This document shows, piece after piece, positions 16,376 to 24,894 of a stretch of 35,774 bases of DNA. This DNA comes from an uncultured Oscillospiraceae bacterium (GTDB lineage Bacteria; Bacillota; Clostridia; Oscillospirales; Acutalibacteraceae). The translations under genes were made by a program, and so were the position numbers. The stretch is from assembly GCA_900549825.1 (NCBI GenBank), contig URQB01000021.1, forward strand, positions 1 to 35,774. The letters run 5' to 3'. Numbering within the stretch: position 1 is the stretch's first letter; every line of letters begins with the position of its first letter. Under the pieces are notes generated by a model. The model was not told the origin of the DNA. It made no database searches and saw nothing but the letters and a program-made list of their open reading frames with translations.

Positions 16376-16400
16376 ACTTCTGGTCACCGTGTCTAGATGT
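16376..16400. repeat. Palindrome copy 4, degenerate
   Basis: ACTTCTGGTCAC (16376-16387) is identical to the arm in copies 2 and 3. The opposite arm GTGTCTAGATGT has several mismatches. Confidence 0.6.
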
Positions 16401-16411
16401 GGAGCAAGGTT

Positions 16412-16442
16412 GAAAGGCAGCACTTTCCGAGTGCTGCCTTTC
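16412..16442 (+). terminator. Terminator-like or attenuator hairpin before tnpW
   Basis: GAAAGGCAGCACT and AGTGCTGCCTTTC form 13 perfect pairs around TTCCG. Only a short T-rich tail follows (TGCGTTT). It could limit read-through into tnpW. Confidence 0.55.
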
Positions 16443-16512
16443 TGCGTTTCCCCACGGGACAAGAGGGAAACTTGTTCACATAAGGAACCTCGTATTACAC
16501 AGGAGGATAAAT

Positions 16513-16701
16513 ATGCCGCATACGAGAACCAGCTATCACAGAGAAGTGAAAACGGCCTCTTTCCAGGGCCGAACTATCACCGTGGAAAACTTGACCCCCA
16601 TTCTTGCGCCCAAGGTGCGGGATAGACGCAAGCAGGAAATCGAGGCGGGGCTTTACACTGTGTTTCGCAAGTACGCTCCGGGCCGCGCCGAAATGCGCTG
16701 A
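16513..16701 (+). CDS. tnpW: TnpW-like small transposon-encoded protein
   Basis: 62 residues beginning MPHTRTSYHREVKTASFQG and containing ITVENLTPILAPKVRDRRKQEIE. This matches the TnpW family described from Tn4451-type elements, where the gene lies next to the large resolvase gene. Its biochemical function is not established. The start has AGGAGG (16499-16505) at good spacing, and the recombinase gene follows 91 bases after its stop. Confidence 0.82.
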   Translation: MPHTRTSYHREVKTASFQGRTITVENLTPILAPKVRDRRKQEIEAGLYTVFRKYAPGRAEMR

Positions 16702-16792
16702 CCGGGCGGCATCCTTGTGATTTGGGGCTGTCTTTGGTATAATATACTTGTAAAGGTTGACAGCTCCATTCCGGTACGGAAAGGAGCCGACA

Positions 16793-18298
16793 ATGGAAAA
16801 TCGCATTGACGCTATCTACGCCAGACAGTCCGTAGACCGCAAGGACAGTATCAGCATTGAAAGTCAAATCGAGTTTTGCAAGTACGAGTTAAGGGGAGGG
16901 AATTTCAAGGACTATAAGGACAAAGGATTTTCCGGCAAGAACACGGACCGCCCTCACTTCCAGGAGTTGATGGCAGACATCAGGCGGGGCCTGATTCGCC
17001 GGGTGGTGGTTTACAAGCTGGACCGTATCAGCCGTTCCATTCTGGACTTCGCAACCATGATGGAATTGTTCCAGGAGTACAACGTGGAGTTTGTCTCCTC
17101 CACGGAAAAGTTTGATACCTCCACCCCGATGGGACGAGCTATGTTAAACATCTGTATCGTGTTCGCCCAGTTGGAGCGCGAGACAATCCAGAAGCGTGTG
17201 ACTGACGCTTACTATTCCCGGTGTCAGCGGGGCTTCCACATGAGCGGGGCTGCTCCGTTCGGTTTCAAGCTGGAGCCTACCACCCTCCAGGGCATCCGAA
17301 CAAAAATGATGGTGCCAGACCCCGCCACGGCAAAAATTGCCCAGCTGATGTTCGAGATGTACGCCGAGCCGTCCACGTCGTTTGGGGATATTGCCCGGTA
17401 CTTCGCTGAAAACAATATTCTGATTTACGGCAAGGAATTGAAACGGGGCTTCATCTCCCAGCTTCTCCGCAACCCTATTTACGCCCAGGCCGATTTGGAG
17501 CTGTACGAGTTTTTCAAAGGGCAGGGGGCTGTGGTGGTCAATGACGCGGCGGACTTCGTCGGAACAAACGGCTGCTATCTTTACCAGGGTCGGGACGTAC
17601 AGGAGCGAAAAAACAAGGACCTGCGGGGACAGATCCTTGTTTTGGCTCCCAGCGAGGGCATTGTCCCCGCCGATACCTGGCTGAGGTGCCGAAAGAAGCT
17701 GTTGGCAAATATCACGTTCCAGGGCGGACGCAAGGCCCGGAATACCTGGCTGGCCGGAAAAATCAAGTGTGGGCGCTGTGGCTATGCTCTTATGAGCGTG
17801 GGCAATCCTGCGGGGACGCAGTATCTTCGGTGTTCCAAGCGGGCGGATAACAAAAGCTGTGAGGGCTGCGGGACGCTTCGGACGGCGGAGTTTGAGCAAT
17901 TTGTTTATGGGGAGATGGTGAAAAAGCTCTCCGAATTTCAAACTCTGACTGCCAAGGCAACAACTGTAAATCCCAAGCTGACCGCCTTGAATGTGGAGCT
18001 TGCCCAGGTGGAGGACGAAATTGAAAAACTGCTGAACACCCTGACCGGAGCTAACGCGGTTTTGCTGTCCTACGCCAACGGGAAAATTGAGGAGCTGGAC
18101 ACAAACCGTCAACGTCTGATAAAGGGGATTGCGGCGCTGAACGCCGAAACGATTTCCCCACAAAAAATTGAATTTCTATCCACCCATTTGGAGAACTGGG
18201 ACACGATTGATTTTGAGGACAGGCGACAGGTAACGGATATTATTTTGTCCCAAGTCCACGCCACCAGCGACCGCGTTTCGTTCGAGTGGAAACTTTGA
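16793..18298 (+). CDS. Large serine recombinase (TnpX-like)
   Basis: 501 residues from ATG 16793, which has AAAGGAG upstream; the earlier in-frame start at 16757 overlaps the promoter-like region. The resolvase domain carries the catalytic Ser13 in IYARQSVDRKD, with RVVVYKLDRISRSILDF and the LERETIQKR helix. It continues with the Recombinase domain (about 170-280), a zinc ribbon (KIKCGRCGYALM..RCSKRADNKSCEGCG, about 320-365) and a coiled coil (about 385-460). It excises and integrates the element. A closely packed position at the element's right end is usual for the family. Confidence 0.93.
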   Translation: MENRIDAIYARQSVDRKDSISIESQIEFCKYELRGGNFKDYKDKGFSGKNTDRPHFQELMADIRRGLIRRVVVYKLDRISRSILDFATMMELFQEYNVEFVSSTEKFDTSTPMGRAMLNICIVFAQLERETIQKRVTDAYYSRCQRGFHMSGAAPFGFKLEPTTLQGIRTKMMVPDPATAKIAQLMFEMYAEPSTSFGDIARYFAENNILIYGKELKRGFISQLLRNPIYAQADLELYEFFKGQGAVVVNDAADFVGTNGCYLYQGRDVQERKNKDLRGQILVLAPSEGIVPADTWLRCRKKLLANITFQGGRKARNTWLAGKIKCGRCGYALMSVGNPAGTQYLRCSKRADNKSCEGCGTLRTAEFEQFVYGEMVKKLSEFQTLTAKATTVNPKLTALNVELAQVEDEIEKLLNTLTGANAVLLSYANGKIEELDTNRQRLIKGIAALNAETISPQKIEFLSTHLENWDTIDFEDRRQVTDIILSQVHATSDRVSFEWKL

Positions 18299-18419
18299 AA
18301 ACTTTTTCTCTATACGCTTTATACTATGGCCTGTATGCCCTTGTTAAGCGTTTCTATAATAAAAGAATATAAAGCAGGAGGTTTTCAGCCGCCGCTCCTG
18401 CCTGAAAAGGAGGAATTCT

Positions 18420-19949
18420 TTGCATATAAAGGACATTTCCATCAAAACGAGATTGATTATCTCCAATATCCTGATGCTGATTATTCCCTGCTCTCTGGTG
18501 ATTATTATTATCGCAGTCATCTTCACCGGCTTGGTCTACCGCATTGACGGCTCGGACGTCCGCACGCAGCTGACGGATTCTCTCGGTTTTATCTCCGTTT
18601 ATCAGCTTCAGTTTCATGTTAATAAGCTGGAAAAAGAAGTGCTCAATACCGGAGAAGATATTGCTGAAAACGAAGAGATCGTTTCCATGTGCAAAGAGAT
18701 CGAGGATACCGGCGCGCTGGTCGCTATTCTATTTGAAAAAGAGCCCGCCTATTCTACCCCCGGCTATACGCTGGAGGAGTGGCGCAGCGAAGTGGACCGG
18801 ATTGCAGGCGGAGCAAAGTTTGATGAAGATTCCCTGCTTTATACCAGCTCCCGCGGGACGATCCTCTCCACTGTAACCAGAACAGCGGATGGAAAGCACT
18901 TATGCATCCTTATCTGTGACCCGACACTTGTCAGCGTTGTCGCAAGCACAGCGGAGGATCTGCCCAAGCGGGTGTTTGAATATATGGATACGATGGGCTG
19001 GGTCTTTATCGGCCTTGCCATATTGGTGACGCTGGCGACCGATATCATGCTCGTCACCTTCATCTCCCGCGGCATCCTGGTGCCTTTGGACAAGCTGCGC
19101 CGGGCAACGCACGAAATACGGGACGGCAACCTGGACTACCGGGTAGATTACGAAGGAAAAAATGAACTGGGCGACGTCTGCGCGGACTTTGACGAAATGC
19201 GGCTGCGGCTGAGGGATTCTGTGGAAGCGCAGCAGCGCTATGAGGACAACCGCAAGGAGCTGCTCGCAGGCATCTCCCACGATCTGGGCACCTCGTTGAC
19301 GGCGATCAAGGGCTATGTATCCGGCCTGATCGACGGTATTGCCGATACGCCGGAGAAACAGGCGCACTATCTCAAAACGATCTACAGCACTGCATGTGAT
19401 ATGGATCATCTTGTCAGTGAGCTCTTTACATTTTCCAAGCTGGATATGGATCGGATTCCCTTCTACTTTGAGCAAGTGGACCTGATTGGCTTTTTTGAGG
19501 ATTGCTGCGACGAGCTGCAGCCAAAATTTGCGGCTCAGGAGGCGGAAATTCTCTTTGACAATCAATGTACTTCCTCCGTATATTCCAGCGTGGACCGTGT
19601 GCAGATGAAGCGCGCTGTGATGAATATCGTCAACAACTGTGTCAAATACAAAAAGACCGGGCTTTGTACGATTCGGATCACGCTGCGTATGGAGGGCCCT
19701 GACATCCGCATCGAAATTGCCGACAACGGTATGGGCGTATCGGAAGAGGATCTGACTAAAATTTTCGACAGCTTCTATCGCACGGACCGCGCTCGAACCA
19801 ACGTGCGAAGTGGGAGTGGGCTGGGCCTGGCGATTACAAAGCAGATCGTCGACCGGCACAGCGGTAAAATCTGGGCCAGCGGCAGCATCGGCAAGGGCCT
19901 GACCATCTGCATCCTGCTGCCCGCGGTCAATCCGGAGCAGCAGCAATAG
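18420..19949 (+). CDS. Membrane sensor histidine kinase
   Basis: 509 residues from TTG 18420, chosen because AAAGGAGG lies just upstream and the sequence begins with the expected short N-terminus before the first membrane segment. TM1 is at about 13-37 and an extracytoplasmic sensor region of about 145 residues follows. TM2 (WVFIGLAILVTLATDIMLV) is near 185-210, then HAMP. The HisKA domain has His287 in LLAGISHDLGTSLTAIKGY. The HATPase domain has the N-box (NIVNNCVKYK), DNGMGV and SGSGLGLAI. It pairs with the response regulator 57 bases downstream. The signal is unknown. Confidence 0.93.
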   Translation: MHIKDISIKTRLIISNILMLIIPCSLVIIIIAVIFTGLVYRIDGSDVRTQLTDSLGFISVYQLQFHVNKLEKEVLNTGEDIAENEEIVSMCKEIEDTGALVAILFEKEPAYSTPGYTLEEWRSEVDRIAGGAKFDEDSLLYTSSRGTILSTVTRTADGKHLCILICDPTLVSVVASTAEDLPKRVFEYMDTMGWVFIGLAILVTLATDIMLVTFISRGILVPLDKLRRATHEIRDGNLDYRVDYEGKNELGDVCADFDEMRLRLRDSVEAQQRYEDNRKELLAGISHDLGTSLTAIKGYVSGLIDGIADTPEKQAHYLKTIYSTACDMDHLVSELFTFSKLDMDRIPFYFEQVDLIGFFEDCCDELQPKFAAQEAEILFDNQCTSSVYSSVDRVQMKRAVMNIVNNCVKYKKTGLCTIRITLRMEGPDIRIEIADNGMGVSEEDLTKIFDSFYRTDRARTNVRSGSGLGLAITKQIVDRHSGKIWASGSIGKGLTICILLPAVNPEQQQ

Positions 19950-20006
19950 CCGCCAGGGGCGCTGAAAAGCATCGCATCCGCGTGGATGATAGAAAGGACG
20001 AACGAC

Positions 20007-20702
20007 ATGGTAAAATCGATTTTGATCATTGAAGACGATAAGAATATTGCAGAGCTGGAGCGGGATTACCTGGAGGCCAACGGCTATGAGGTCGATACCA
20101 AATTAAACGGGGAGGACGGCCTGGAGGCCGCGCTCAAGAAGAATTACAACCTGATCCTGCTCGATCTGATGCTCCCCGGCATGGACGGTTTTGAAATCTG
20201 CCGCCGCATCCGCAGGGAAAAGGATATCCCGATCCTGATGGTTTCGGCCAAAAAAGAGGATATCGATAAAATCCGCGGCTTTGGCATCGGCGCGGACGAC
20301 TATATTGTCAAGCCCTTCAGCCCGTCGGAGCTTGTCGCGCGCGTCCACGCGCATATCGCCCGTTATGACCGCCTCACGGCGAGGGGCGAAGGCACGGCGG
20401 ACGACTATATTTCCATCGGGAACCTCTATATCGATAAAAACGCGCGGCGCGTTTACGTCAATAAGAAAGAGGCCGTGCTGACCAACAAGGAATTCGACCT
20501 GCTGGTTTTCCTCGCCTCCAACCCCAACATTGTCTTCAGCAAAAATACGCTCTTTGACCGCATCTGGGGCTTTGATGCGATCGGCGAAACCTCCACGGTT
20601 ACGGTCCATATCAACCGCATCCGGGAAAAAATCGAGGACGACAGCTCCAACCCCCAATATATTGAAACGGTGTGGGGAGCTGGCTATCGGTTCAAGCTCT
20701 GA
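20007..20702 (+). CDS. OmpR/PhoB-type response regulator
   Basis: 231 residues from ATG 20007 (AAAGGA upstream); the ATG at 19986 is less well placed. The receiver has the acidic pair Glu9-Asp10-Asp11, the acceptor Asp53 (LILLDLMLPGMDG) and Lys102 (IVKPFSP). The C-terminal winged helix (Trans_reg_C, about 135-230) ends ETVWGAGYRFKL. It is the partner of the upstream kinase. Its target genes are not evident from the window. Confidence 0.95.
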   Translation: MVKSILIIEDDKNIAELERDYLEANGYEVDTKLNGEDGLEAALKKNYNLILLDLMLPGMDGFEICRRIRREKDIPILMVSAKKEDIDKIRGFGIGADDYIVKPFSPSELVARVHAHIARYDRLTARGEGTADDYISIGNLYIDKNARRVYVNKKEAVLTNKEFDLLVFLASNPNIVFSKNTLFDRIWGFDAIGETSTVTVHINRIREKIEDDSSNPQYIETVWGAGYRFKL

Positions 20703-20762
20703 GTCCCCATCATAAATGTATTGAATTCATCATCAATAATTTAGATTTATTTTATTTTTTCT

Positions 20763-20952
20763 TTGTATAGAGTTAATGATTCGTGGCTATACTATAGGCA
20801 CAGTGTAGCTGAGGTGGTTGTCAGCCAACACTGTGGATTCGTTTTCTTCTCTCTCTCTTTTTCAATCGCGTTGGGGTTACCCAAGGCGATTGAACCCTTT
20901 TCAGGGGCTCTTTCACGGTCGGCAGAAATGCCGGCCGTTTTCTATTTTACGC
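20763..20952 (+). ncRNA. Structured leader or small RNA with promoter and terminator upstream of the helicase fusion
   Basis: A possible promoter TTGTAT (20763-20768) / TATACT (20788-20793, 19-base spacer) precedes three stems. The first is CACAGTGT-GCTGA / TCAGC-ACACTGTG (20799-20835). The second is TTCAATCGC-TTGGG / CCCAA-GCGATTGAA (20861-20894). The third is the terminator CGGTCGGCA / TGCCGGCCG with loop GAAA (20916-20937), followed by TTTTCTATTTT. The helicase Shine-Dalgarno is at 21018-21022. It may be an attenuating leader (riboswitch-like) or an independent RNA of about 150 bases. No known RNA family was recognised. Confidence 0.6.
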
Positions 20953-21028
20953 CTTTTCACTTGCATCTATGACAAAAAGCGTTTATGATGAAGGTATCTC
21001 AATTTGTGACATTCTGTGGAGGTTTCAT

Positions 21029-24000
21029 ATGCTGATTGCCGATTTACATATCCACTCTAAATATTCACGTGCGACCAGCCGGGACTGCGTCCCGGAAGCG
21101 CTGGAGCTCTGGGCGAGGCGTAAAGGCATCGACGTTATTGGAACGGGTGATTTCACGCATCCGGCCTGGCGGGAGGAGCTGCGCGAAAAACTCATACCGG
21201 CAGAGGACGGACTCTATCGTTTAAAGGACGAATTTCATCTATCCGGCGCGCCGGATAGCGCCGCTCAATCTCCTCGATTTTTGGTAACGGGTGAAATCAG
21301 CTCGATCTATAAAAAGGATGGAAAGGTGCGCAAGGTGCACAACCTCATCCTCCTCCCCTCTTTAGATGACGCGGAACAACTGTCGCACCGGCTGGAGGAG
21401 ATTGGCAACCTGCATTCCGACGGGCGGCCGATCCTGGGGCTGGACAGCCGGGATCTTTTAGAGATCACAATGGATGTCTGCCCGCAAGCGGTTTTCATCC
21501 CCGCGCATATCTGGACACCTCATTTTTCGATGTTCGGCGCGTTCTCCGGCTTCGATACCGTAGAGGCATGCTTTGGGGATATGACGCCCTATATCCATGC
21601 GGTGGAAACCGGCCTTTCCTCCGATCCGCCCATGAACTGGCGTCTCTCCGCGCTCGACCGTTTTACGCTCGTCTCCAATTCAGACGCACACTCCCCGCAA
21701 AAGCTCGGCCGGGAGGCCAACCTCTTTAACACCCCTTTCTCCTATTCTGAAATGGCTAAGGCACTGAAAAGCCCGTATTCCGAGGGTTTTGCAGGCACGA
21801 TCGAGTTCTTCCCGGAGGAGGGAAAATATCATTTCGACGGACACCGCAACTGCCAGCTCTGCTTAAAACCCTCTGAAACATTGAAGATGGACGGCCGATG
21901 CCCGGCCTGCGGCAGGAAGCTTACCATCGGCGTGCTGCACCGCGTGGAGGAGCTGGCGGACCGCGAGGAGGGCTTCCGCCCTGCGCAGGCGCGCCCCTTT
22001 GAAAGCATCGTCCCGCTGCCGGAGGTAATCGCCGCGTCCATCGGTTTTACGCCCGCGAGTGCGAAGGTGCAGGCTCGCTACAATGCGCTGCTGCACGGCC
22101 TCGGCCCGGAATTTTGCATCCTGCGCGAAGCGCCGCTGGAGGAGATCGCCCATGCCGCCGGGCCCAGCGTAGCGGAAGGCATCCGCCGCATGCGGGCGGG
22201 CGAAGTGACCCTCTCCCCCGGCTATGACGGAGAATACGGCAAAATCCACCTGTTCGACGAGGAGGAGATCAACGCCCTCTCCGGCCAGATCAGCCTGTTT
22301 GGAACGCCCGCCCCAGCCAAGACGAGGGAACAGAAACCGGAGGCCTCCAAACCCAAAGCCAAGCGCGCCGCCAAAAAGCGGGCGGTCCAAGAAAAGCCGG
22401 AGCAGAGGAACCTGCTCGATGAGTTGAATAAAGCACAAAAGAACGCTGTCACCGCTATGGAACAGGCCGTTACGGTCATCGCCGGGCCGGGCACGGGCAA
22501 GACGAAGACGCTCGTCTCCCGCATCGCCTGGCTGATCGGGGAACGGAAGGTCAAGCCCTCTGAAATTGCCGCCGTCACCTTTACAAACAAGGCAGCGGAC
22601 GAGATGCGCCAGCGGCTTATTCGGCATTTCGGCGGAAGCCGGGCGATCAAGGGCATGAGGCTCGGTACCTTCCACGCCCTGTGCCTCGACCTGCTCTCGG
22701 AACAGGGGCAGGAGATTACAATGGCGGACGAAAGCGAAGCGGCGGCGCTTGCTGGTGAGATCCTGAAAGAACTGGGCCTCAAGCTCTCTCCCCGGCGATT
22801 TTTACAGGAGGTTTCTCAGGTCAAAAGCGGCGTATGCAAAGAACCTCCGCACCCGGAGGCCTACGAACGCTACTGCGCGCGGCTGCGGGAATACGGTGTG
22901 TTCGATTTCGACGACCTTTTACTCGACGCGCTGGCGCTCAGCACCGCGTTCCCCTATCTCCTTGTTGATGAGTTTCAGGACTGCAATGAAATCCAATATC
23001 AACTGGTGCGGAAATGGTGTAAAAATGGAAAAAGCGTTTTCCTCATCGGGGATCCGGATCAATCGATCTACGGATTTCGAGGGTCGAGCGCCCGCTGCTT
23101 TGAACGCTTTGCGCAAGAGCATCCGGGTGCGCGCCAGATTCGCTTCACGGACAATTACCGCTCGACGCCGGAGGTCTTGAGCTGCGCCCTGCCGCTGATT
23201 TCCCACAACGACGGACCGGAGCGTACGCTCACTGCCATGCGCCCCAAGGGCGAGCGCGTGCGGCTGCTCACGGCGGAAGACGATTTTTCCCAGGCGCTCT
23301 TCCTGGCCAAAGAGATCAACCGCATGGTCGGCGGCATCGACATGCTCGATATACAGACCTCCCAGGTGCGGCGGAACGGCCCGCTGGGCTTTTCGGAGAT
23401 TGCCGTACTTTACCGCACGCACCGTCAGGCCGAAGTGATCGAGAAATGCCTGGGGATCGAGGGCGTGCCCTACGTCGTCACCGGGCGGGACAGTTTTCTG
23501 GCGGACGACATGGTACGCGGGACGGTGGGCTTTTTCCGCTACCTGCTCCATCCCGCCGACCTGCTCTCCCTGCGCGCCTGTGTGCTGACGGTCCTGCACT
23601 GCCCGTCCGGAGCGGCGCGGAAACTGCTGGAATGCTGCCGCGAAGCGGAAACAGGTATCCTTCTTTCAGAGGAGCTCCCCGCTCCCCTGCTGTCGGAACC
23701 GGGGTTACGACATTTATCCGATTTATTGCAGAAATACACGCCGCGCGCCGCAAAAGAGAAGCCTTTAAAGCTCCTGACGGACTGGGCGGAAGATACCGGC
23801 CTTTCTGAGCATGCGGCGATTGCCCGGCTGCTGGACGCGGCCGTCCTCCAGCCGGACATGCCCGCCCTGCTGAACAGCCTGTCGCTCGGCAAAGAGGGCG
23901 ACGTAGCACGCAGCGGAAACCGCGCTTATACGGCGGACGCGGTCACGCTCTCCACCCTGCACGGCGCGAAAGGGCTGGAATTTCCGGTGGTCTTCCTCTG

Positions 24001-24232
24001 CGGCGTGGCAAAGGGCACGCTGCCGCTGGAAACGCCGGGCATGCCCGCGAATCTGCAGGAGGAGCGGCGGCTCTTCTACGTGGGCATGACGCGGGCAAAA
24101 GAGGAGCTGATCCTGCTGGCCGGCAACGGGCCTTCGCCGTTTTTAGCGGAAATCCCGGCGGCCTGCATGGAGAGCGGCGCAGCCGCTGAGCTGAAACGCC
24201 CGCAGCCCGTACAGCAGCTTCATTTCTTTTAA
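21029..24232 (+). CDS. EndoQ-like PHP nuclease fused to a UvrD/PcrA-type helicase
   Basis: 1067 residues from ATG 21029 (TGGAGG at 21018-21022; an ATG 60 bases upstream lacks a site). The N-terminal PHP domain has the metal motif ADLHIHSKYS (His7, His9). A zinc ribbon C275-X2-C278-X12-C291-X2-C294 and an EndoQ-like region follow, to about 400. A basic linker leads to the superfamily 1 helicase: Walker A AGPGTGKTKT (485-494), DEFQD (647-651), GDPDQSIYGFRG, DNYRSTPEV, HGAKGLEFPVVF and FYVGMTRAKEEL. EndoQ cuts DNA beside deaminated bases, so damage cleavage and unwinding are probably coupled. The sfp-like gene follows 53 bases downstream. Confidence 0.9.
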   Translation: MLIADLHIHSKYSRATSRDCVPEALELWARRKGIDVIGTGDFTHPAWREELREKLIPAEDGLYRLKDEFHLSGAPDSAAQSPRFLVTGEISSIYKKDGKVRKVHNLILLPSLDDAEQLSHRLEEIGNLHSDGRPILGLDSRDLLEITMDVCPQAVFIPAHIWTPHFSMFGAFSGFDTVEACFGDMTPYIHAVETGLSSDPPMNWRLSALDRFTLVSNSDAHSPQKLGREANLFNTPFSYSEMAKALKSPYSEGFAGTIEFFPEEGKYHFDGHRNCQLCLKPSETLKMDGRCPACGRKLTIGVLHRVEELADREEGFRPAQARPFESIVPLPEVIAASIGFTPASAKVQARYNALLHGLGPEFCILREAPLEEIAHAAGPSVAEGIRRMRAGEVTLSPGYDGEYGKIHLFDEEEINALSGQISLFGTPAPAKTREQKPEASKPKAKRAAKKRAVQEKPEQRNLLDELNKAQKNAVTAMEQAVTVIAGPGTGKTKTLVSRIAWLIGERKVKPSEIAAVTFTNKAADEMRQRLIRHFGGSRAIKGMRLGTFHALCLDLLSEQGQEITMADESEAAALAGEILKELGLKLSPRRFLQEVSQVKSGVCKEPPHPEAYERYCARLREYGVFDFDDLLLDALALSTAFPYLLVDEFQDCNEIQYQLVRKWCKNGKSVFLIGDPDQSIYGFRGSSARCFERFAQEHPGARQIRFTDNYRSTPEVLSCALPLISHNDGPERTLTAMRPKGERVRLLTAEDDFSQALFLAKEINRMVGGIDMLDIQTSQVRRNGPLGFSEIAVLYRTHRQAEVIEKCLGIEGVPYVVTGRDSFLADDMVRGTVGFFRYLLHPADLLSLRACVLTVLHCPSGAARKLLECCREAETGILLSEELPAPLLSEPGLRHLSDLLQKYTPRAAKEKPLKLLTDWAEDTGLSEHAAIARLLDAAVLQPDMPALLNSLSLGKEGDVARSGNRAYTADAVTLSTLHGAKGLEFPVVFLCGVAKGTLPLETPGMPANLQEERRLFYVGMTRAKEELILLAGNGPSPFLAEIPAACMESGAAAELKRPQPVQQLHFF

Positions 24233-24285
24233 AGCGCCTACTATTTATACAATGTGAGCATTGGTTTGAAAAGGGGGAAAACCGG

Positions 24286-24894
24286 ATGCAGATTGCTGCC
24301 GTCCGCCTGACGGGAGGTGTCGATGAAGAAACCTTCGCGCACTGGCTCTCCTGTTTACCCGGGAAAAGGCAGGCGGAAATCCTCGCCCGACGTGTGTGCG
24401 CCGACCGGGAACGATCCCTCGGTGGGGAAGCGCTGGCCCGCGCTATGCTCGCGCAGGAGCTGCGCTGTCCCCTTTTAGAAGTTCCGATCTGCCGGGAAGT
24501 GCACGGAAAGCCCGTTTTAAAAGATGAATCAAACCTCTTTTTCAATATCAGCCATTCCGGGGATTACGCGGTGTGCGTCGTGTCCGGGAAGCCTGTCGGG
24601 ATCGATATTGAGCGTCTGCGGGAATATAAGCCAAATGTCGCCCAGCGGGTGTGCAGCGTGGACGAGCTCGACCTGCTTGCGCAGAGCGACGACCCGGCCC
24701 GGTTGTTTTGCAGGTTATGGACGCTGAAGGAAAGCTTTGTAAAGATGACGGGAACGGGCATCGGCGTGCCGCTGCGGGAAATCGCCTTTTCCTTCACGGA
24801 AGACGGAAATGTGAAATCGAACCAGGCAGGGGTTCAGTTTGAGAGCCTGGATTTTGAGGATGGGTATTGGCTGGCTGTTTGTGAAAAAGAGTAA
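24286..24894 (+). CDS. Sfp-type 4'-phosphopantetheinyl transferase
   Basis: 202 residues. It transfers 4'-phosphopantetheine from CoA to carrier proteins of fatty acid, polyketide or peptide synthesis. The magnesium/CoA motif GIDIE (Asp107, Glu109) and the WTLKESFVK motif (Trp145, Lys148, Glu149, Lys153) are intact, as is the FNISHSGDYAV segment before them. The start ATG 24286 follows AAAAGGGGG. It is probably transcribed with the helicase gene. No synthase or carrier protein gene is in the window, so the client is unknown. Confidence 0.93.
   Translation: MQIAAVRLTGGVDEETFAHWLSCLPGKRQAEILARRVCADRERSLGGEALARAMLAQELRCPLLEVPICREVHGKPVLKDESNLFFNISHSGDYAVCVVSGKPVGIDIERLREYKPNVAQRVCSVDELDLLAQSDDPARLFCRLWTLKESFVKMTGTGIGVPLREIAFSFTEDGNVKSNQAGVQFESLDFEDGYWLAVCEKE

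Larger units (their letters stand above)
15993..16512 (+). other. Long structured non-coding stretch between the sigma-like gene and tnpW
   Basis: No convincing gene is present. GCCAGGAC (16112-16119) pairs with GTCCTGGC (16178-16185) and encloses the hairpin GCCCGCTT (16121-16128) / AAGCGGGC (16142-16149). Further hairpins occur, such as AGCTTCGCA / TGCGGAGCT near 16254-16276 and the palindrome GCCGCCGGCGGC near 16290. Palindrome copy 4 and a terminator-like hairpin follow. It may be a leader RNA controlling tnpW and the recombinase. Confidence 0.45.
8995..18310. mobile_element. Decayed Tn4451/Tn1549-like integrative element
   Basis: The block holds a ParB-like protein, MobC, a sigma-70-like factor, TnpW and a large serine recombinase. 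This set is characteristic of clostridial mobilisable or conjugative transposons. Added genes are a WYL regulator, a DJ-1-like protein and an IS3-family element. No relaxase, VirB4/VirD4 or ParA gene is present, so it is not self-transmissible as seen. The left limit is inferred from the truncated lipoprotein gene, the right limit from the recombinase end. No attachment-site repeat could be recognised, so both ends are approximate. Confidence 0.7.

Noticed and set aside
8985..18330. Direct repeats marking attachment sites of the element
   Set aside because: Only very short, T-rich matches were found between the two ends; none could be distinguished from chance.
20799..20950. 6S RNA or SRP RNA identity for the structured leader
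   Set aside because: It has separate stems and a terminator instead of one long bulged duplex, and no SRP tetraloop/asymmetric-loop consensus was seen.
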